This document shows positions 31,996-46,734 of a DNA stretch of 64,000 nucleotides, one piece after another. The notes under the pieces were generated by a model that ran no database searches, was not told the origin of the DNA, and saw only the letters and a program-made list of their open reading frames with translations. Source of the DNA: Loxodes magnus (taxonomy: Eukaryota > Ciliophora > Karyorelictea > Loxodida > Loxodidae); the NCBI GenBank assembly GCA_946699065.1, contig CAMPDV010000442.1, forward strand, positions 1-64,000, read 5' to 3'. The first letter of the stretch is position 1. Every line of letters begins with the position of its first letter. Made by a program: the position numbers and the translations under genes.

Positions 31996-33959
31996 TTAAT
32001 TTAATTTAAATAAAAATTTCTCTTTGGAAGTTTCTTCTGCCAAAATTCTTGCTCAGTTGGTAGCTCTTAAAGTACTTCTTGGTACTTGAGATAAGTTAAT
32101 CTCAGTTAGAGGATTGTTCCTGCCTATTTAAAATATTGAATCATTAATAAAATAATGTGAATATCTTTAACTAAAAGCACAATAAATAGAATTAGATGAA
32201 ATTAAGAATTTTAAGAATACGAATGATAACTTTCCCACTTTGTTACTTCTATTACTTTAGAAATAGAATCTAAAATTTTAAAATTTAGCAATAAATCTAT
32301 TTATTTTAATTTTGTAACTTCAATATTTAAAAAATAAAAGTTTAGAAACATGTTATAACTATGATTTAAAATTTAAATCATTTATATACAAAAATGAGTT
32401 AAGTTTACAAAGGTTAAAGAAATTCTCTTTAGTTTAATTAATTAAATTATTTATTTATCAAGCAAGAAAAAATTTAAATCTTATAATTTTTGATATTTTT
32501 CATCGTAATTCGAATAATCAATAGAATTTAAAATATTTTACTTATAATTTAAGAAATATTGGATACTGTAAGGAAGATTAAAGAAAAATGATTGTATGAT
32601 TTAATAAATTAGCATTTATAAAGGTTAAGCTGTTATTCAAAATAAAAAGCAGTACTTACAAAATAAAAAATCTATATTTCTTTACTTTTTATTATAAAGT
32701 TATGCAGTTATATGACTAGGTTATACTGCTCTCCAGAAGGAAGACTTTATAAGAAAAGGTTTATGGTGGAGAATAATTACTATTAGATATAGTCAAAGCT
32801 CAAAAAGAAGAACCAAATAAATTTTTGGCCAAAATGAGATTGGAGTAAGATTACTGTAGTCAAGAAAGGTTAAATTTGCCCAAGCCGATACTCAATGAAG
32901 AAGTGAGCTCTGAAAAAGACTCTAATGATCCTATGATCGAATGAAATAATCTTATCATATACTTATAAACTTACCAGGGATAAGCTAATAATGGAAATAT
33001 CAATTTAATAATTATCTCTTATATATTATAACAATTTAAGCTTTTGCTTTCTTTAATTTCTTTTTTACCTATAAAAATCAAAAAAAATAAAGCTAATAAA
33101 TTTAATTATCACATAATGTTTAAATTTATATTTTTAAGTTAATTAGAAATTCTTTTTCGAATTAAAAATAGAAAAATTAAAGTATGATGAAAAAGTTTAC
33201 TAAAGCAATCTAAATAATATCTAAATATAAAAAACAAAGTGTTTAGTTATCATTTATTTTAAGATTCATATTGAGCAAAATACATAAATATAGGAATCAA
33301 TCTTAATGTAGAATGTTTTATTTTAAATTAAAAAAAACTTAGTATAAATTTAGTTTAGGATAATTTATGATAAACAGTAACTAATAATTTTTATAAAACT
33401 CATCATATTATTAAATATTTTTCTTTTTTAATTTAAGAAAAATAAAAGAACTAAAAACAAATATTTTAGATGATTAAAAATATTGAGAAATTGAAGCAAT
33501 TTTTTCATTACTTAGTTACAATTTTGCCTGGAGATAATTTATTATATTCTGCAAATTAAAACTAACGAAAAAATGTTTCATTTTTAAATGTAGAATTATA
33601 AAAAGAAATTCGAAAAGTTTGATGATAATTTTTATTCAGACTTATTGAAAATGAGATTTAAACATTATTTAATGAATTTCTTTTAAGTTATGTCGATTCT
33701 ATAAAATCCTTCTACTTTGTAAAATTTTTTAAGCATGAACTCTTTTAATATAAAATTGATAATAAAGTCTAAATTAATTTTTATCTTAAATTTAAATATT
33801 TTTGGTAATAATTAATTTGAGTTCTTTAATTTTATACTTAGAACTTATTATTCTTCAATTTTTACTACGATAAAGTTTATAAATTTCTGATTCTTTTTTG
33901 AGTTGAAATTATCTAAATTTTTTGATTTAAATTGAAATTTAAAAACTATTTATTTATAT

Positions 33960-34627
33960 AGTTATTTGAAACTGCTTAATAGCAATACATCGCTGTTGTT
34001 TAAAATAAGTTCGAAAGTTTAAAACTTCTTGATTGTTAAAATCTTGATGTCTTCTCTTTGAATCTTGTAATCGTAAACATAATTCGTATTGTAGAACTAA
34101 CCATTCTTGTTACAATAAAGTTTTTCTCTCTTCTTTTGTTCTTAGATTCAATATTATCTTTTAAAATTTTGGAATTTCAAGCAGTTCATATACAAGTATC
34201 TTTTGCTGTTGTAGTAATATGATTTTTTCTTTTTTCCAAAAATCTAAATTTTCTGTCTTAAATAGTTCTTGCTAGTATTTCCAAATGTATTGAGTTCCTT
34301 CTCCTAATTATCCATTTTTGTCTAAGGTATCTTGGTGTCCATGTTGAATCTGTACGACGGATTCGATTTATCCCTCCGTTGTTTCCTAATCTCTTCCTGG
34401 AAGTTTAACCCTATTTTAATGAGCTTTTCCAAGTTTATCTGACCGGAAGGGTTAAATTCTGAGACTTCTAGATGCAATAAGAACTTTACTTGTTTACTAG
34501 GCTCTCTTACGATGTTGGTGTTAGTGCATGAATTACTTTATTGAGCTGTTTACTCCTCGTACTATTGACATGTGTTACATTCCTACTTCTTAGGATCATG
34601 AAAGAATCCCTTTCAGAAATCCGACAT
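33960..34627 (-). pseudogene. ORF1-like coiled-coil gene, unit 2 copy
   Basis: Counterpart of 7962-8755. It has a proper ATG (34625-34627; MSDFWKGFF), but small length differences put parts of the coding signal into other frames, and about 120 nt in the middle are gone. The QEW Trp is TGG (34101-34103), where units 1 and 3 have TGA. Not intact. Confidence 0.55.
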
Positions 34628-34669
34628 TTCCTTCTTTTCTGCGTTAAATTGATTTAAAATTATTAACTC

Positions 34670-36555
34670 AGAACTTGTGGAAGAGTAAAAGGTTGAAACG
34701 ATATATATGGGAATTTGAATAATTTGGTTAGATTTGAATCTGCTTTTCTTAACTATTAACTTAATTTAGTTATGCACAAGTGCTTTTAATTAATTTTCCT
34801 ATTTTCAAGGTTATATTGAAATATTTGCTTAATTTAGTTATACAGTCTTAATTTACTTCTCGATTTTGAATAATAAGTTTATGACTTCTTTGTGTAAAAA
34901 TTTACTAAATCGTAAATCTCAATTTGCAGAGATTTGTTCAGTTTTTTTAAATTTCTAATAGCAAATATAGTTATTTTTAAGAAATGAAAATAGTCCGAAA
35001 CAAGTTCATCAAAATAGGTTTTGCAATTAAAGTTGAATATAAAAAATTTAGGTGATTTAACTAGTTTTCAGTAATCTCGAATTTAAATAATAATAAATAT
35101 TGGTTTTAAATTACTAAATATGATATCATAATTTCTTTAAAAATATCTATAAAGGAAATTAAAAAATGATTTAATTCTTTAAATGAAATTAATTATCTAA
35201 AAAGGTAGTTATTAGTTTCTTTTAACAACTTACAGTAATTATCAAAATTATTGAGAAATATGAGGCATATAATAACTTCTTACTGTTCGTCATAAACTCT
35301 CCTAAAATATATTTTTTTCTAAATCTTTTAAAAATAAATAGGAGATGCATAGTTTTTGAAATTGCATTATTAAAATATTTAAAGAAAGTATTTATGTGTG
35401 ATTATAATTCATAAAATTACTATTAGAAATTTAAATAAATTTAAAACTATTTTAGGTTAAATAAGATTAAATTGCATAAAATTAAGCAAATAAAAACGAT
35501 AATCAAAACTATTAAAATATGGTAAAATGTAAAAATATATCTTCTAAGAATCTTGTATAGAAAGATGTTTATAAGCATCAACAAATAAAATTTAATATTT
35601 AATCTTAATTCAACTGCTTAATACTTATTACCTTTAATATCTAAATTTTGTACAAAACACTTTAGTTTGAAATATAATTTAATTAAATTTTATCTGTTTA
35701 AAGTTATAATCCACATTAAAAGCTTAAAAATTAGAAAATCTTTTAAGTGTAAAAATCTAAAAAATAAGACGATAGTATTATATAAAACGAATATTAAACA
35801 TTTTACTCTAAATAACTTTTTTCATTTTTATTTAAATTTCGAACTCAGAAACGAAATAATAAAATTATTTTTTGTAATATCTCCTAAAATTTCTTAAATA
35901 CTAATTTATAAAATACTTATGTTCCTTTTAAAATGTTAAATAAAGTAAAGGTTAAGGATTAAAATTATCAAGACTTTTATAGCTAAGGAATGAAATTCTA
36001 AATTTTTCTCTACTATGATTTTAGTTTAGCTTATAATAAATCAGTTAGATATTTTTTATTTTCCTATTCAGATTATAAAAATTCTTCATTTTTTTCGAAT
36101 CGTAAATTAAATATTTATAACTCTTCATCAGTTTCTAATTCTTAAAGGAACAAAAACAATTTTTTAAGTTATTATATTTGATAAAAAATTTGAACGAAAT
36201 ATTTTATTACATAATGATTTGTTTACTTAATTATGCAATTTCTTCTTTTTTATCTTTGAATCATTAGTAACTAAACATTTTTTAATGAGCTTTGATATTT
36301 TTAGATTTTTACCTTTATTTTTACATTAAGTCTTAATTTTCCTATTTTTAAGTTGCGAAAAATAAAAATTTGACTTGAAAGTATATTTAAATGCATTATG
36401 ATTTAATCTAATATATTTCATTATGCTTTCTAATGTATTTAAACTAACAAAAAGTTAAAGTAAGTAATTCTTTCCGAAATGTTTAAGCTTTTCTTTTACA
36501 TTTTGTGCATATTCTAAATAAGTAGCTTCTAAGAATAATAAACTTAAAATATATT
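34670..36555. other. AT-rich, no gene recognised (unit 2)
   Basis: Near-identical duplicate of 8800-10680. Nothing visible. Confidence 0.45.
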
Positions 36556-36562
36556 AAGCAAG

Positions 36563-37673
36563 GAATTATATTGAGGCAAAATGTTCAGTGTACAAAGAAA
36601 CTCACATATATTGGAAGATTTAATTGATAAGTTATTGATCTTCATTAAACAGCTTTAAAAATTCAAGTTCTCAGTAAAATTCAAAGGATATTTTTTCTTA
36701 AAATAGTAAAATTCTTAATCTGAAACAGAAACTAAATGAATTTTAACTAATAAACATAAGATTAATTCGTTAGCAATGAGAGAACTTTGTATTTAATAAA
36801 CTTGAAAACATCGCTTAATTACATATTGATAAGACTTTGAAAATTGGGCATTTTTCTATAAATTATATTTTATTAATAATTTAAATCCTAACTCTAGTAT
36901 TGTATTGCTAATTTAAAATTGTATTTAATGTAGCTTACCTTATTAGAAATATTTATAAAAATGTCTTAAATTTATCAGATCGAAGCATTATAGAATTTAA
37001 TAATTATATAAATAAAAAGTGAATCAAAATTTCTTTTAGGAATGCCTCTAAAGAAACTAGCACATGCCTACGGTTAATAGATATATTAATTAAATATAAA
37101 AGATCAAAGTGTTTCCCTTAGGCAACTTATACGAAATTTAGCAAATAACTTATTTAAGAGACAATCTCCATTTATAAGTTGAGAACATACTAATTTTTTT
37201 AAATGAACTTAGATTAAGCCATATCCAACCTAATTCAATACATTCTACTTATGTGGTTAAGATTTTGATGAACTTGATCACATATTTATTAACTTTTACT
37301 ATTAGGACTTTCTTTAGGAATTTATTAGATGTAAAATTATTATAGAGAAAAATTATTAAAAATTAATGTCTTGAGACTAAAATTAAATTAGTCAAAACTA
37401 TACTAAAAATCAAATTCCTAAAATGAAAAATTCATTATCATTATTCATAAGAAATTACTTAAAAGGTGCATAGAGAGTTTCAAATTTTAAAAAGATGATT
37501 AAATAAACTCTTAGACGAAGAAGCCTTTGACTGGAGGCTATAACAAGATGAATGAGAATAAGAAATTTGGTGATTATAAAATTCTAGTTTAGCATAATTT
37601 GTGTGATTATTTTCAAATAATAATGCAATTATGTCACAATATTAATAAATTTAGAAACCCTTTTAGTTTATTA
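36563..37673 (+). mobile_element. LINE ORF2 C-terminal part, unit 2
   Basis: Near-identical duplicate of 10690-11800, including the YLCGQDF...DELDHIF segment and ATT tract. Confidence 0.6.
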
Positions 37674-37694
37674 TTATTATTATTATTATATATA

Positions 37695-38214
37695 TTTCTT
37701 TAAAACCGCCATAGTTGTTCGAAGGTGAACAACAAGGTCATCTTCATCAGAGGTTGGGGAAGTTAAGTACCCATAATCGACTTTATGTCTTCCTCTGCTT
37801 TGGTTTGGCCTCGAGACATAAGATTCTTAGACCTTCGACGTTGGCTTGACTTGGTTTCGTTTATTTTTAATACTGGAACGAAAAAGAAATAATATTGCGA
37901 GCTTCATCAGAGGTGGGAAATTTAAGTACCCATAATTGACACATATCGTCCTCTGCTTTGGTGATGCAATGAGACACAATTCTCCATGTCCTTGGACCTC
38001 CAGCAAGTATTAAAGATTACGAGTATTCCAAAATTATATCAGTATTGAACATTTTTATCAGTACTGAATAATTATACCAGTATTGTACAAGATCTACCAG
38101 TATCTGATAATTTTATCAGTAACAAACATTCTTGTCAGTATGAAACATTTTTTTTAAAGAGCTGCGCACCAATGAGAGTGCTACGCGCTCTATAATCAAA
38201 TTTATTTATTTATA
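37695..38214 (+). mobile_element. SINE-like element, long form, unit 2
   Basis: Duplicate of 11823-12342, carried along with the unit; not an independent insertion. Confidence 0.7.
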
Positions 38215-38231
38215 ACATATTTATTTTGAAT

Positions 38232-39432
38232 AGTAGGATAATCAATAAAATTTACAGAACTAATGAAGATTTAAAAAGGAATAGCTTTTATATTATTAAG
38301 GATTCTATCTCTTTACTTTTGAGGAAACTAAAGAAGTTAAGATAGAAATTTCAAAAGGAATAGCGATAGATTAAATAGTACGGAAAGTTTTAAGCATCTG
38401 GAAATATTTTCATGATTCTTGCTAGTTAGATTCTAAAGGAATGTCATTTAAACATATTATAACTCTGAGGCTTTTTAGGTCTTTTTACAATATACTATAA
38501 GAAATATCAATTTTCCTTAATCAGCAATAGGATCACTTTTTAAGAATAACTGATAAGAAGGATATTAATATAGAGATTAAGTAGTGAGTCTATCTGAATA
38601 TTAAAAATAGATATTAATAATTAGGATTATAATATTAGCATTATTACTTTTATGAGATATGAAAGGTAAGATATAAATTTAATTCTAAAAGTAGCTACTT
38701 AGAGACTAAAAAGGATGTCACTGAAGGATTTTTATAGAATAATTAATGATTAAAGCAGTTCCTGTAAATTACCTATCAGAAATAAAATAAATAGTAATGA
38801 ATAGAAATAATTATTATATAAAAATTAAGAATCAGAAGCTATTACTTTCTCAAATATCTTTAAGATAGATATTATTTAATTGAGAACCCACAATGCATCT
38901 GTGAAGAATTTGATCTGTTTGAGCATATTCAAACTGGCGATGTTATATAGAGATGCGAGAATGGATAATAGTAAAAATTGGATAATGCGATATTAGAAGA
39001 TTAAAAACTTAGACCAAAACTTTATAAATTAATTTGCAAATACAAATTAGAATATATTGATATACAAATAGGAATTTTCCAAAGGATTTTGCTTTAAAGG
39101 ATATTATAATTATTTTAATTGGAAAAATATGAATGATTTGAAAGTTCTGAAATTAAGGATAAAAAAATTAAAGATCCAAGAAGGATGAAGAGAATGAGGG
39201 AGAGAAAGAAAAGCAAGTGGAAGACTAGAAGGAATAATTAGATAATAAAGATGATTTAGCACATGAAGAGGATAAAAATGAAAGCATGAAGAAGTGAAAA
39301 AATTTAAACAACTTTAAAGCATCTTTAAGTGAAGAAAGCAATTCCAAAAAAGAAAATATATCACAGAACTATTTTAATTAAATTAAAATTAAAAAAAGAG
39401 AAAGAAAAAATTAAAGTTACAAAAATAGATGA
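38232..39432 (+). mobile_element. LINE ORF2 C-terminal fragment, unit 2
   Basis: Duplicate of 12360-13560 with the same cysteine segment and acidic tail. Confidence 0.6.
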
Positions 39433-41340
39433 GCATTTTTAAATTTAATTTATACTTATTTATATTTAAAAAAGCAAAAATATTAATTTTATAAATTTCT
39501 ATTAATCATATAGAAATCCAATTTTTATTTTAGACTTCAAAAATGAAACATTCCATATTTAACTAAAAACCATGGCATTTAAAAATCCAATATCTAATTT
39601 GACTTCAAGTTTTAATGCTAATGATTAGGTTAGATATTAAATTTTACAAACTTTTTATTATATTATATTTCATTATTAATTATCATTAAATATAAATTAA
39701 TATTATCAAGATTTTTATAACTACTTATCATATAATTATATTTTTACCTAATTTTTCTTTTAACTTAGAAGTGAACACAAAAAATATTTTTAGTGTTTCA
39801 AATTTACTATTTCTAGTTTATTTTGTTCATATAAAATAGAAATTAAATCTAATTCTTCATATTTAAATAAAGCTTATATGAAGACTTTTTCCTCACGACA
39901 CCTCTTTCTTAATCATAAAATTTTGTCATTTCTGCTATTAAAGAAACTTTTGCAATTTTTAGTGACTTTAACGAAATCTCAATTCTATTGATAATAGATA
40001 ATTCTTTTCTATCTTTCATTGATTCAATCTAAAATTTACAAGATATTTCGTATCTTCAGTGAAAAATAAATATGTTTTGAACCTACAAACTAAACTACAA
40101 AGATACTTTACTCTTAAAATTTTTATAAATACTTTTACATAATTTAAGTCGCTCAAAATTAATTAGTAAGTCACTACTTAAATTTATTTTTTTCAATTTT
40201 TTAATTTCTAAATTTACATAAAATCAGTAATTACTCTTGACAAATAATTTAATTTTTCTTTCTTGTAATTCACCATTTTCTTTTGATGTCCTAGATGCTA
40301 GAATAATTAATTCTGTTCTAAAACTTTTAATTTTTTCAGAAATTGTTTTCCTATTTTCTATTCTGTTATTTTCTTTTCGTATATTAATTTCTCTAATGCG
40401 AATTAGTAAATAATAAAAGTAGACTCTAATATTCTTTCACTTTAATTATGTTCTAACTTAAATTATCTCTTTTATATTTTTGACTACTCACTTTTTTAAT
40501 TTATTGAGATGATATTTTATTTTTTATTAATCATAATTTAAATTTATAAGCTTTTTCCTTCCTCAAATAATAAACTTTTTAACTTATAAGTTTAAATTAT
40601 AGTTATGTATATTAATGAACTAACTGATATAAAAATAGTACATTTTTAAATATTCAAATAAATTTTGAACTTAAAAAAATAAATTTGAAAATAAGCTAGA
40701 AGATTTGATAAAATTTGTACTTAGACAAATAGAAAAAATTTTAAAGGATACTTAATCTTATAAAGGAATTTTATTTATAATGTCTTTGTTTTTTCAATTT
40801 TTTTGAGTTATTTTTTTGAGTTATTTTAATGAATAATTTTACTATTAGATTATCAATATTTTTTAATTTACTTAATAAATATAAACATTAAAAATGTTTA
40901 ATAATAAAAGATATTCCTAAATACAAAATCTTATCACTTACTGATTTCTTATTTTTAATAATTTTCTCTATTTATGACTATAGTAGGTAGATATATTTTA
41001 TATAATAATTAATAATATAATGCATATATATTTATTTTATAAATCAGATAAAAGATCTGAAACATTAACCTTTATTTCTATATTCTTTGTTTATTTTTTA
41101 ATTTAACTACATTATTTATATATGTTTCGTTAACTATTTATTCTAAAATTTTATGATTGCTTTTAAATAAATAAAATTAAAAAAGTAAAATTTCATTCAA
41201 CTAACAGATAATCCTTATTTTTTTTAATTTAGATCCTCTTAAAATAAAATAGATAAAAAGATATTTTAATTAATGTTATAATCTAAAAATATTAGAAGTA
41301 AAAAATGAGTTAAATCTTTAAAGGATTCTAAAAATAAAAA
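39433..41340. other. AT-rich, no clear gene (unit 2)
   Basis: Duplicate of 13561-15467; only scattered single differences. Nothing recognised. Confidence 0.4.
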
Positions 41341-42153
41341 ATGGCAGAAGGTCTCAGGAAGGGTTTTTTTCCAGCTCCATAGAAAAAGGAAAAAAAAACA
41401 GAGACTTCTAATTCTTCTCCTACCACGTCTTCTTTAATAATATAATAATTTTCTTAGGCTCTTTAACCCCCAAATTTAGAAAAATAAAGATAATCTTAAA
41501 TTGAACAAGAAATTAAATCAACAGAAACTGACTAAAGCAAGCGAGACTTTTTACTCCCATAGCCACGATCAAGCAACTACATGAAAAGTGGTAACTAAAA
41601 AATAATGTAGAAATAGAAAAATGATGAATAGCTAATAATAGAATAACTTATGAAATCTATCCGTAACCTATAAGAAGAAGTTTAAATATTAAAGAAAGAA
41701 AACCAAAAATTACTATAGAAAAGTTAAAACAATGAAGAAAGATTAATGAAACAGGAAATCGAAGTGAAACTTTTGGGAGAAAAAATAATTTAACCTTAAA
41801 CTTTAGCTGAAAATAAAATGGAACTAGAATGCACAAAACCCTTAGAGATAACTCCTCCCAGAAGGATCGTCAAGCTGTGCTACCTGTGCAAATCAAAATT
41901 CCACACATACAAGAGATGCAAGATATATTTGGATAAACAGAGAAGAAACAGTGAAGAGATTTGGAGAGAACTTTCAAGAATTTATGTAGACAAGGATAGA
42001 AGAATATTTAGAAGGAGGCTTTTTCAAGGGAGTGCCAGAACTCCAAAAAAACTGGGAGTCCCGAACTTTTATTTTAAACCTCAAGGAACGCACTCTGGAG
42101 GTATGTATTGAAGGGGTTTAAAATCCCCGGAGATACGAACACTTTAATTTAGT
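41341..42153 (+). CDS. ORF1-like CCHC protein, unit 2
   Basis: Duplicate of 15468-16280, ATG at 41341: MAEGLRKGFF, coiled coil, CYLCKSKFHTYKRC knuckle, and the VPELQKNW block in the neighbouring frame. Essentially identical to unit 1. Confidence 0.65.
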
Positions 42154-42435
42154 ATATTAAATAAATCTTTAAAGGATTCTTTAGTAATAATATTTATAGA
42201 TAATCGTTAGTAAAGAGAAAGAAAGTCGCAAATTTTAAGATTCTTTATTAAATTTATGAAGAAAAAATTAATATTAAAATTCAGTCCTAAAATGAATTAC
42301 AATTTAAACATATTTAACTACAAGTTTCTATAAATTTTATATCTTTTTAAAATGCTAAATTTTTATATAAATTAAAGAACTATTTATAAAATTAATAATA
42401 ATAATATACTTAATTAAAGTGTTTTTAGCTTTTAG

Positions 42436-43228
42436 GTATTTCAACCTCATTTCCACTGACATTCAGTGATCGCTCCTGGATACTTAAAATAAAAGTTCGG
42501 GTCATCCAGTTTTTTCGGAGTTCTGGAAATCGAATGGAAAATTCTTCTTCTATAAATTCTTCCTTCCATCGTCACGTAAATTCTTGCTAGTTCTCTTCAG
42601 ACTTCTTCGCTGTTTCTCTTCATCTTTTCCTTGTTTATCTTGCAACCCTTGAATCTATGGAATCTTGATTAGCACAGGTAACATCTCTTGAGAATCCTTC
42701 TAATATTGGTTGGTTCTATTCGTCTATCGTCTATCGTCTTCTACTTCCATTTTTATTTCTTAGATTAGAGGCTCTATTCTTTTTTGTCCAAGTTGCTATA
42801 CTTCGATTTCTTATTTGACTAATCTTTCTTCAGTATTTTAACTTCTTTCTAGTAATTTTTTGTTTTCTTATCTTAATATTTTACTTCTTCTTACAGAATA
42901 CGTACAGATTTCAAAAGACTTTCAATTAGTAATTATTCTTCATTTGTCTGTTTTTGCGTCGTTTTTGATTCTCTTATTTCCTATAGTTACTTGGTCTCGG
43001 TTTAGGAAGAAAGTAAATATTTGATTATTAGTTTTATTCTGTTTATGTTTATTTAAGTTCTTATTTTATTTAAGGTTTTCTTAAATTTTCAACTATAGGA
43101 GGTTATTAAGATTAAGAAGATTATTATTTTATTAAAGAAGACGTGATGGATGAAGAATTAGAAGTCTCTGGTTTTTGCTCCTTTATCTATGGAGCCTGCA
43201 AAAAACCGTTCTTGAGACCTTCTGCCAT
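42436..43228 (-). pseudogene. Degenerate ORF1-like paralogue, unit 2
   Basis: Duplicate of 16563-17355, ATG at 43228; tail-to-tail with the preceding gene and spread over more than one frame. Confidence 0.6.
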
Positions 43229-43799
43229 TTTTTGATTTTATTTCTAAAATTAAATAAATATTTTTATTATATATTAAAGAATTTAAAAACTTCTAAAATG
43301 TATAAGACAATTGCAAATAAATCTTTCTAAAAAAAAAGTTTAGAATTTAGAAAATTATAAATAAATATACAATTACTAAAACATTTAAACTAAAAATTAC
43401 ATAAATATTCTTATTTTTAGCAAATTTTGGCTTTAAATTCTAAAATTAAAAGGCTATCTTAATTTAATAAATAGAGCAATAAAAATATCTAAAATTTAAT
43501 AAATTCTAATAGAAAAGCATTGAAATTAAAAGAGATAATATTTATAGGATATTAACGAAACTATTAAGTAAAAAAGAATTTCTAAAGTTTTTTTATTATT
43601 AAATAATTAATTCTTATGTTACAGATTTATTCGATTTAGTTTAAACTAGCTAAAATGTAATAAAAATATAATATAAAATTAGTTGTTTAAGTTTAATAAA
43701 TAAAATAGATTTAAAATACTTTGATTAATGTATAGTTAAATATTCTAAAAGGGATTCTTTGATTATGAAAGTTTTAAATTAGGGTTTTTAATAAATTGA

Positions 43800-44285
43800 A
43801 TATGATTTAGTGATAATTTTTGAATATTTAAAGTAAATTAGGATTATTTAATAAATGATAATTGAATTTGATTAAAAAGGATAAAATGATTAGTTAGTAT
43901 TTTGACTTAAAGTAGTTAATGAATAATAGACTAATGATTTAATGATTATATTGATTTTGAATAATAATGTTTATAGTTTTAAAATATTAGTAGTATAATC
44001 CCTTATAATGCTTTTATATTTTTGATGACTAATTTAAATTAATATTTTTTGATAAAATAATAATTTAATTAATTAATTTTATTATTTTTAAATTAAATAT
44101 ACTAATTATTTATTTATCAATTCATAGTCATTTAACATTATTTAAATAACATTTAACTATATCAACAGTAACTATCAAAACTACTATTACTACTATCAAA
44201 TATACTATTTACATATTTTTACTAACAAACCTAAATAACTCATTTCAAATTACTTCTTATTCCTTAATTCTTTAATAACTTATAT
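43800..44285. other. G-to-C skew switch, unit 2
   Basis: Same arrangement as 17941-18420. The C-rich arm is slightly altered in unit 2 (extra TTCCTTAATTC near 44260), but the composition switch is kept. Confidence 0.55.
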
Positions 44286-44339
44286 AATATATATTTATTA
44301 TTTAACATACAAATATTACATTCTACTATTATAACTAAA

Positions 44340-45200
44340 ACTATAACCTATTTTACTTCTACTAAATCCAAAGGCATAGGTAGTTATTAGATAATTAAAA
44401 AGTAAATGATTAGCATTTACTTTATTCCTATTAATATCAAAGCTGTACTCTAATGATTTGTATTTCTTAAATAAGAAAGCCAGCAATAGTTTAAAGGGTA
44501 CTTCTGAAATTAAAATTTAGAAATTTAAAATGTTTGCTTCAAAGTTTCCTCCTTAATAATCGTTACTTTAATTATTTGCATACTATAATGTAACATACTA
44601 TTGTTTCCTAAAATAGTATTTTAACATAAGAACAACATGTGTAAGAGAAAGATTTAGATTAGCAATCTATAAGTCATTAAATATTGCACAAGTGTATTGA
44701 AATAATAGTTGATTTTTACCTTTCATTATAATATCAGCAATGCTAGCTCCAATTTAGTAAAAATAATTCTACTTAGTAAAAAGATAAAAATTACACCATT
44801 TAATCTTTATTCTCAAAATCAGAGCAAAGAAATAAATTTGAAGTAAGATAACTATTTATTAAAAATGCAGAGTTGTCAAGATAATCAAAATCTTGCTTAC
44901 TTATGAATATTTGCAAATAGATATTATAATTGATGATTTCAAAGAGTTTAATAAGCATAGCAATATTTAAAAAAATTTATTCTAAGAATGCCTTTAAAGA
45001 ATGCAGTCATGTCAACAGTAAAATTATTTGTTGATTTAATAAAAAATATATAAAACGTTTTCTCTTTAATAATATACGCTAAGTACAATAGACATCTAAT
45101 TTAAGAAACAATTTCAATCTAAAAACTAATTACTTATACATATAATTTTTAATATGAACTGAATCATCGATATATCAAATTCAATTTAATAAAATTTGCT
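44340..45200. other. AT-rich spacer, nothing recognised (unit 2)
   Basis: Duplicate of 18430-19325; no coding pattern, repeat or RNA signal seen. Small differences near its right end. Confidence 0.4.
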
Positions 45201-45660
45201 AAAGTAGATAGGAATTTGATACATTTGAGTACATTTTCAAGCTTTTTACAGATATTTTTAAAATTTTTAATAAACTTAAAATAATTAATGAAAATATTGT
45301 AAAAGACTTGTTTTATATGGCTAAAACTATATTAATAAATAGTTTAAAAAGATAAGATAATTAAATTAGATAAGTACATAAAAATATTTCATCAATAATA
45401 TTTAGAAGTCCATTAAAGATTTTAAGAACTAGAGTGAAAAGAAAATAGATTATATTAAAAACCCATAAACAGATTTAGCTAAAAAATTGTTTATCAAGAT
45501 GAGAGTGAAAGAGAAGCATGAAATATAGAAAGTTTGAAATTTAGCGTAATTTGGCTGGTTAAATGGCAATAATGATGCAATGATGTCTGAATATTTAAAC
45601 TGTTATAGTTGATTATTATGATTTATGATATAAATTTTGAAATAGTAAATAAGATTTTGA
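45201..45660 (+). mobile_element. LINE 3' end, unit 2-specific insert
   Basis: Plus strand. The terminal segment TTTAGCGTAATTTGGCTGG...AATGATGCAATGATGTC matches the 3' end of the LINE at 11.7 kb. The coding part upstream is short and eroded (KKLFIKMRVKEKHEI). Absent from unit 1. Confidence 0.45.
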
Positions 45661-46730
45661 AATGATTAATTTTTAAAAATGAAAATAAATAATTTTAATA
45701 ATTATCATTTATTTTATTATTTTAAGCTAAAATATGAAAATTTTCTAATATAATTGTTGATATAAATAATAAAAATGATAAATAAAATTTAATCTTTTAG
45801 CATTTATAATTTTAAAGGATAGTTTTAGTTAAAATATGTTTTTAAAGAAATAAAGTAATTGAATTATAGTTAAATATGTAAGTATAATTTTCTTATTATT
45901 AGCAAATTAATAATAATGGCTTATATTTAAATTTCTTTAAGCTGACAATTATAAAATAATTAATTTTACATAATTATGTTTAATTAAATTTTGATATATA
46001 AATTAATAATTTATACTTAACTTATAATAAAAGTTAGTTAAGATTATTATTATAATTACTTATATTATTTAGAACTAAAAATTATACATTCATTAAATTT
46101 ATAATTATTGATAATTCTTTATTAATTTTATTTTATACAGTTATCTCTAAAGATATGTTTAACTATATTTACTTTTTAATTAACTAAATTATTGTTTTAA
46201 TTATTGTAGACATTAATTATCAAATGAGAATTTTTATATTTTTATAATCTAGTAATCAAATGCTTATTGTTAACCAATTATTTAAATTCATATCAAAATT
46301 ATGAAAAGCTTCCTCTTTATTAATTTTTAATTATACAAAGATAATTAATTCTAGCATATAATTATTTAATTATTTTAGATTTTTGATATAGTATTTTTAA
46401 TATTAATATCTTACTATTATAAAGGATTATTTTTAACTTGCTATCATTTAGAATTTTATATTATTAAAGTAATAAAGCTAAAGTTTCCTTTGGTTTACTT
46501 AGCACTTCAATTCCTTTAAAATATTTCTTCCTTTATATTATCTATGTTTTATTAATTATAGTTAAGAGTTCATGGCTTAGCAATTTAATTAGTTTTTAGA
46601 ACTTAAATTTTAATATTTATTTATAAAAATAAATGCTATAAATTAAAGCTATTTAGTAATAATATTTCACTTTAATAAAAGAGTTATTGTATGAAACTGT
46701 TTATTTCAATTTTAAATTAAAACAGTTTTT
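45661..46730. other. AT-rich filler within unit 2 insert
   Basis: No gene or motif recognised; very high A/T. Confidence 0.4.
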
Positions 46731-46734
46731 TGAC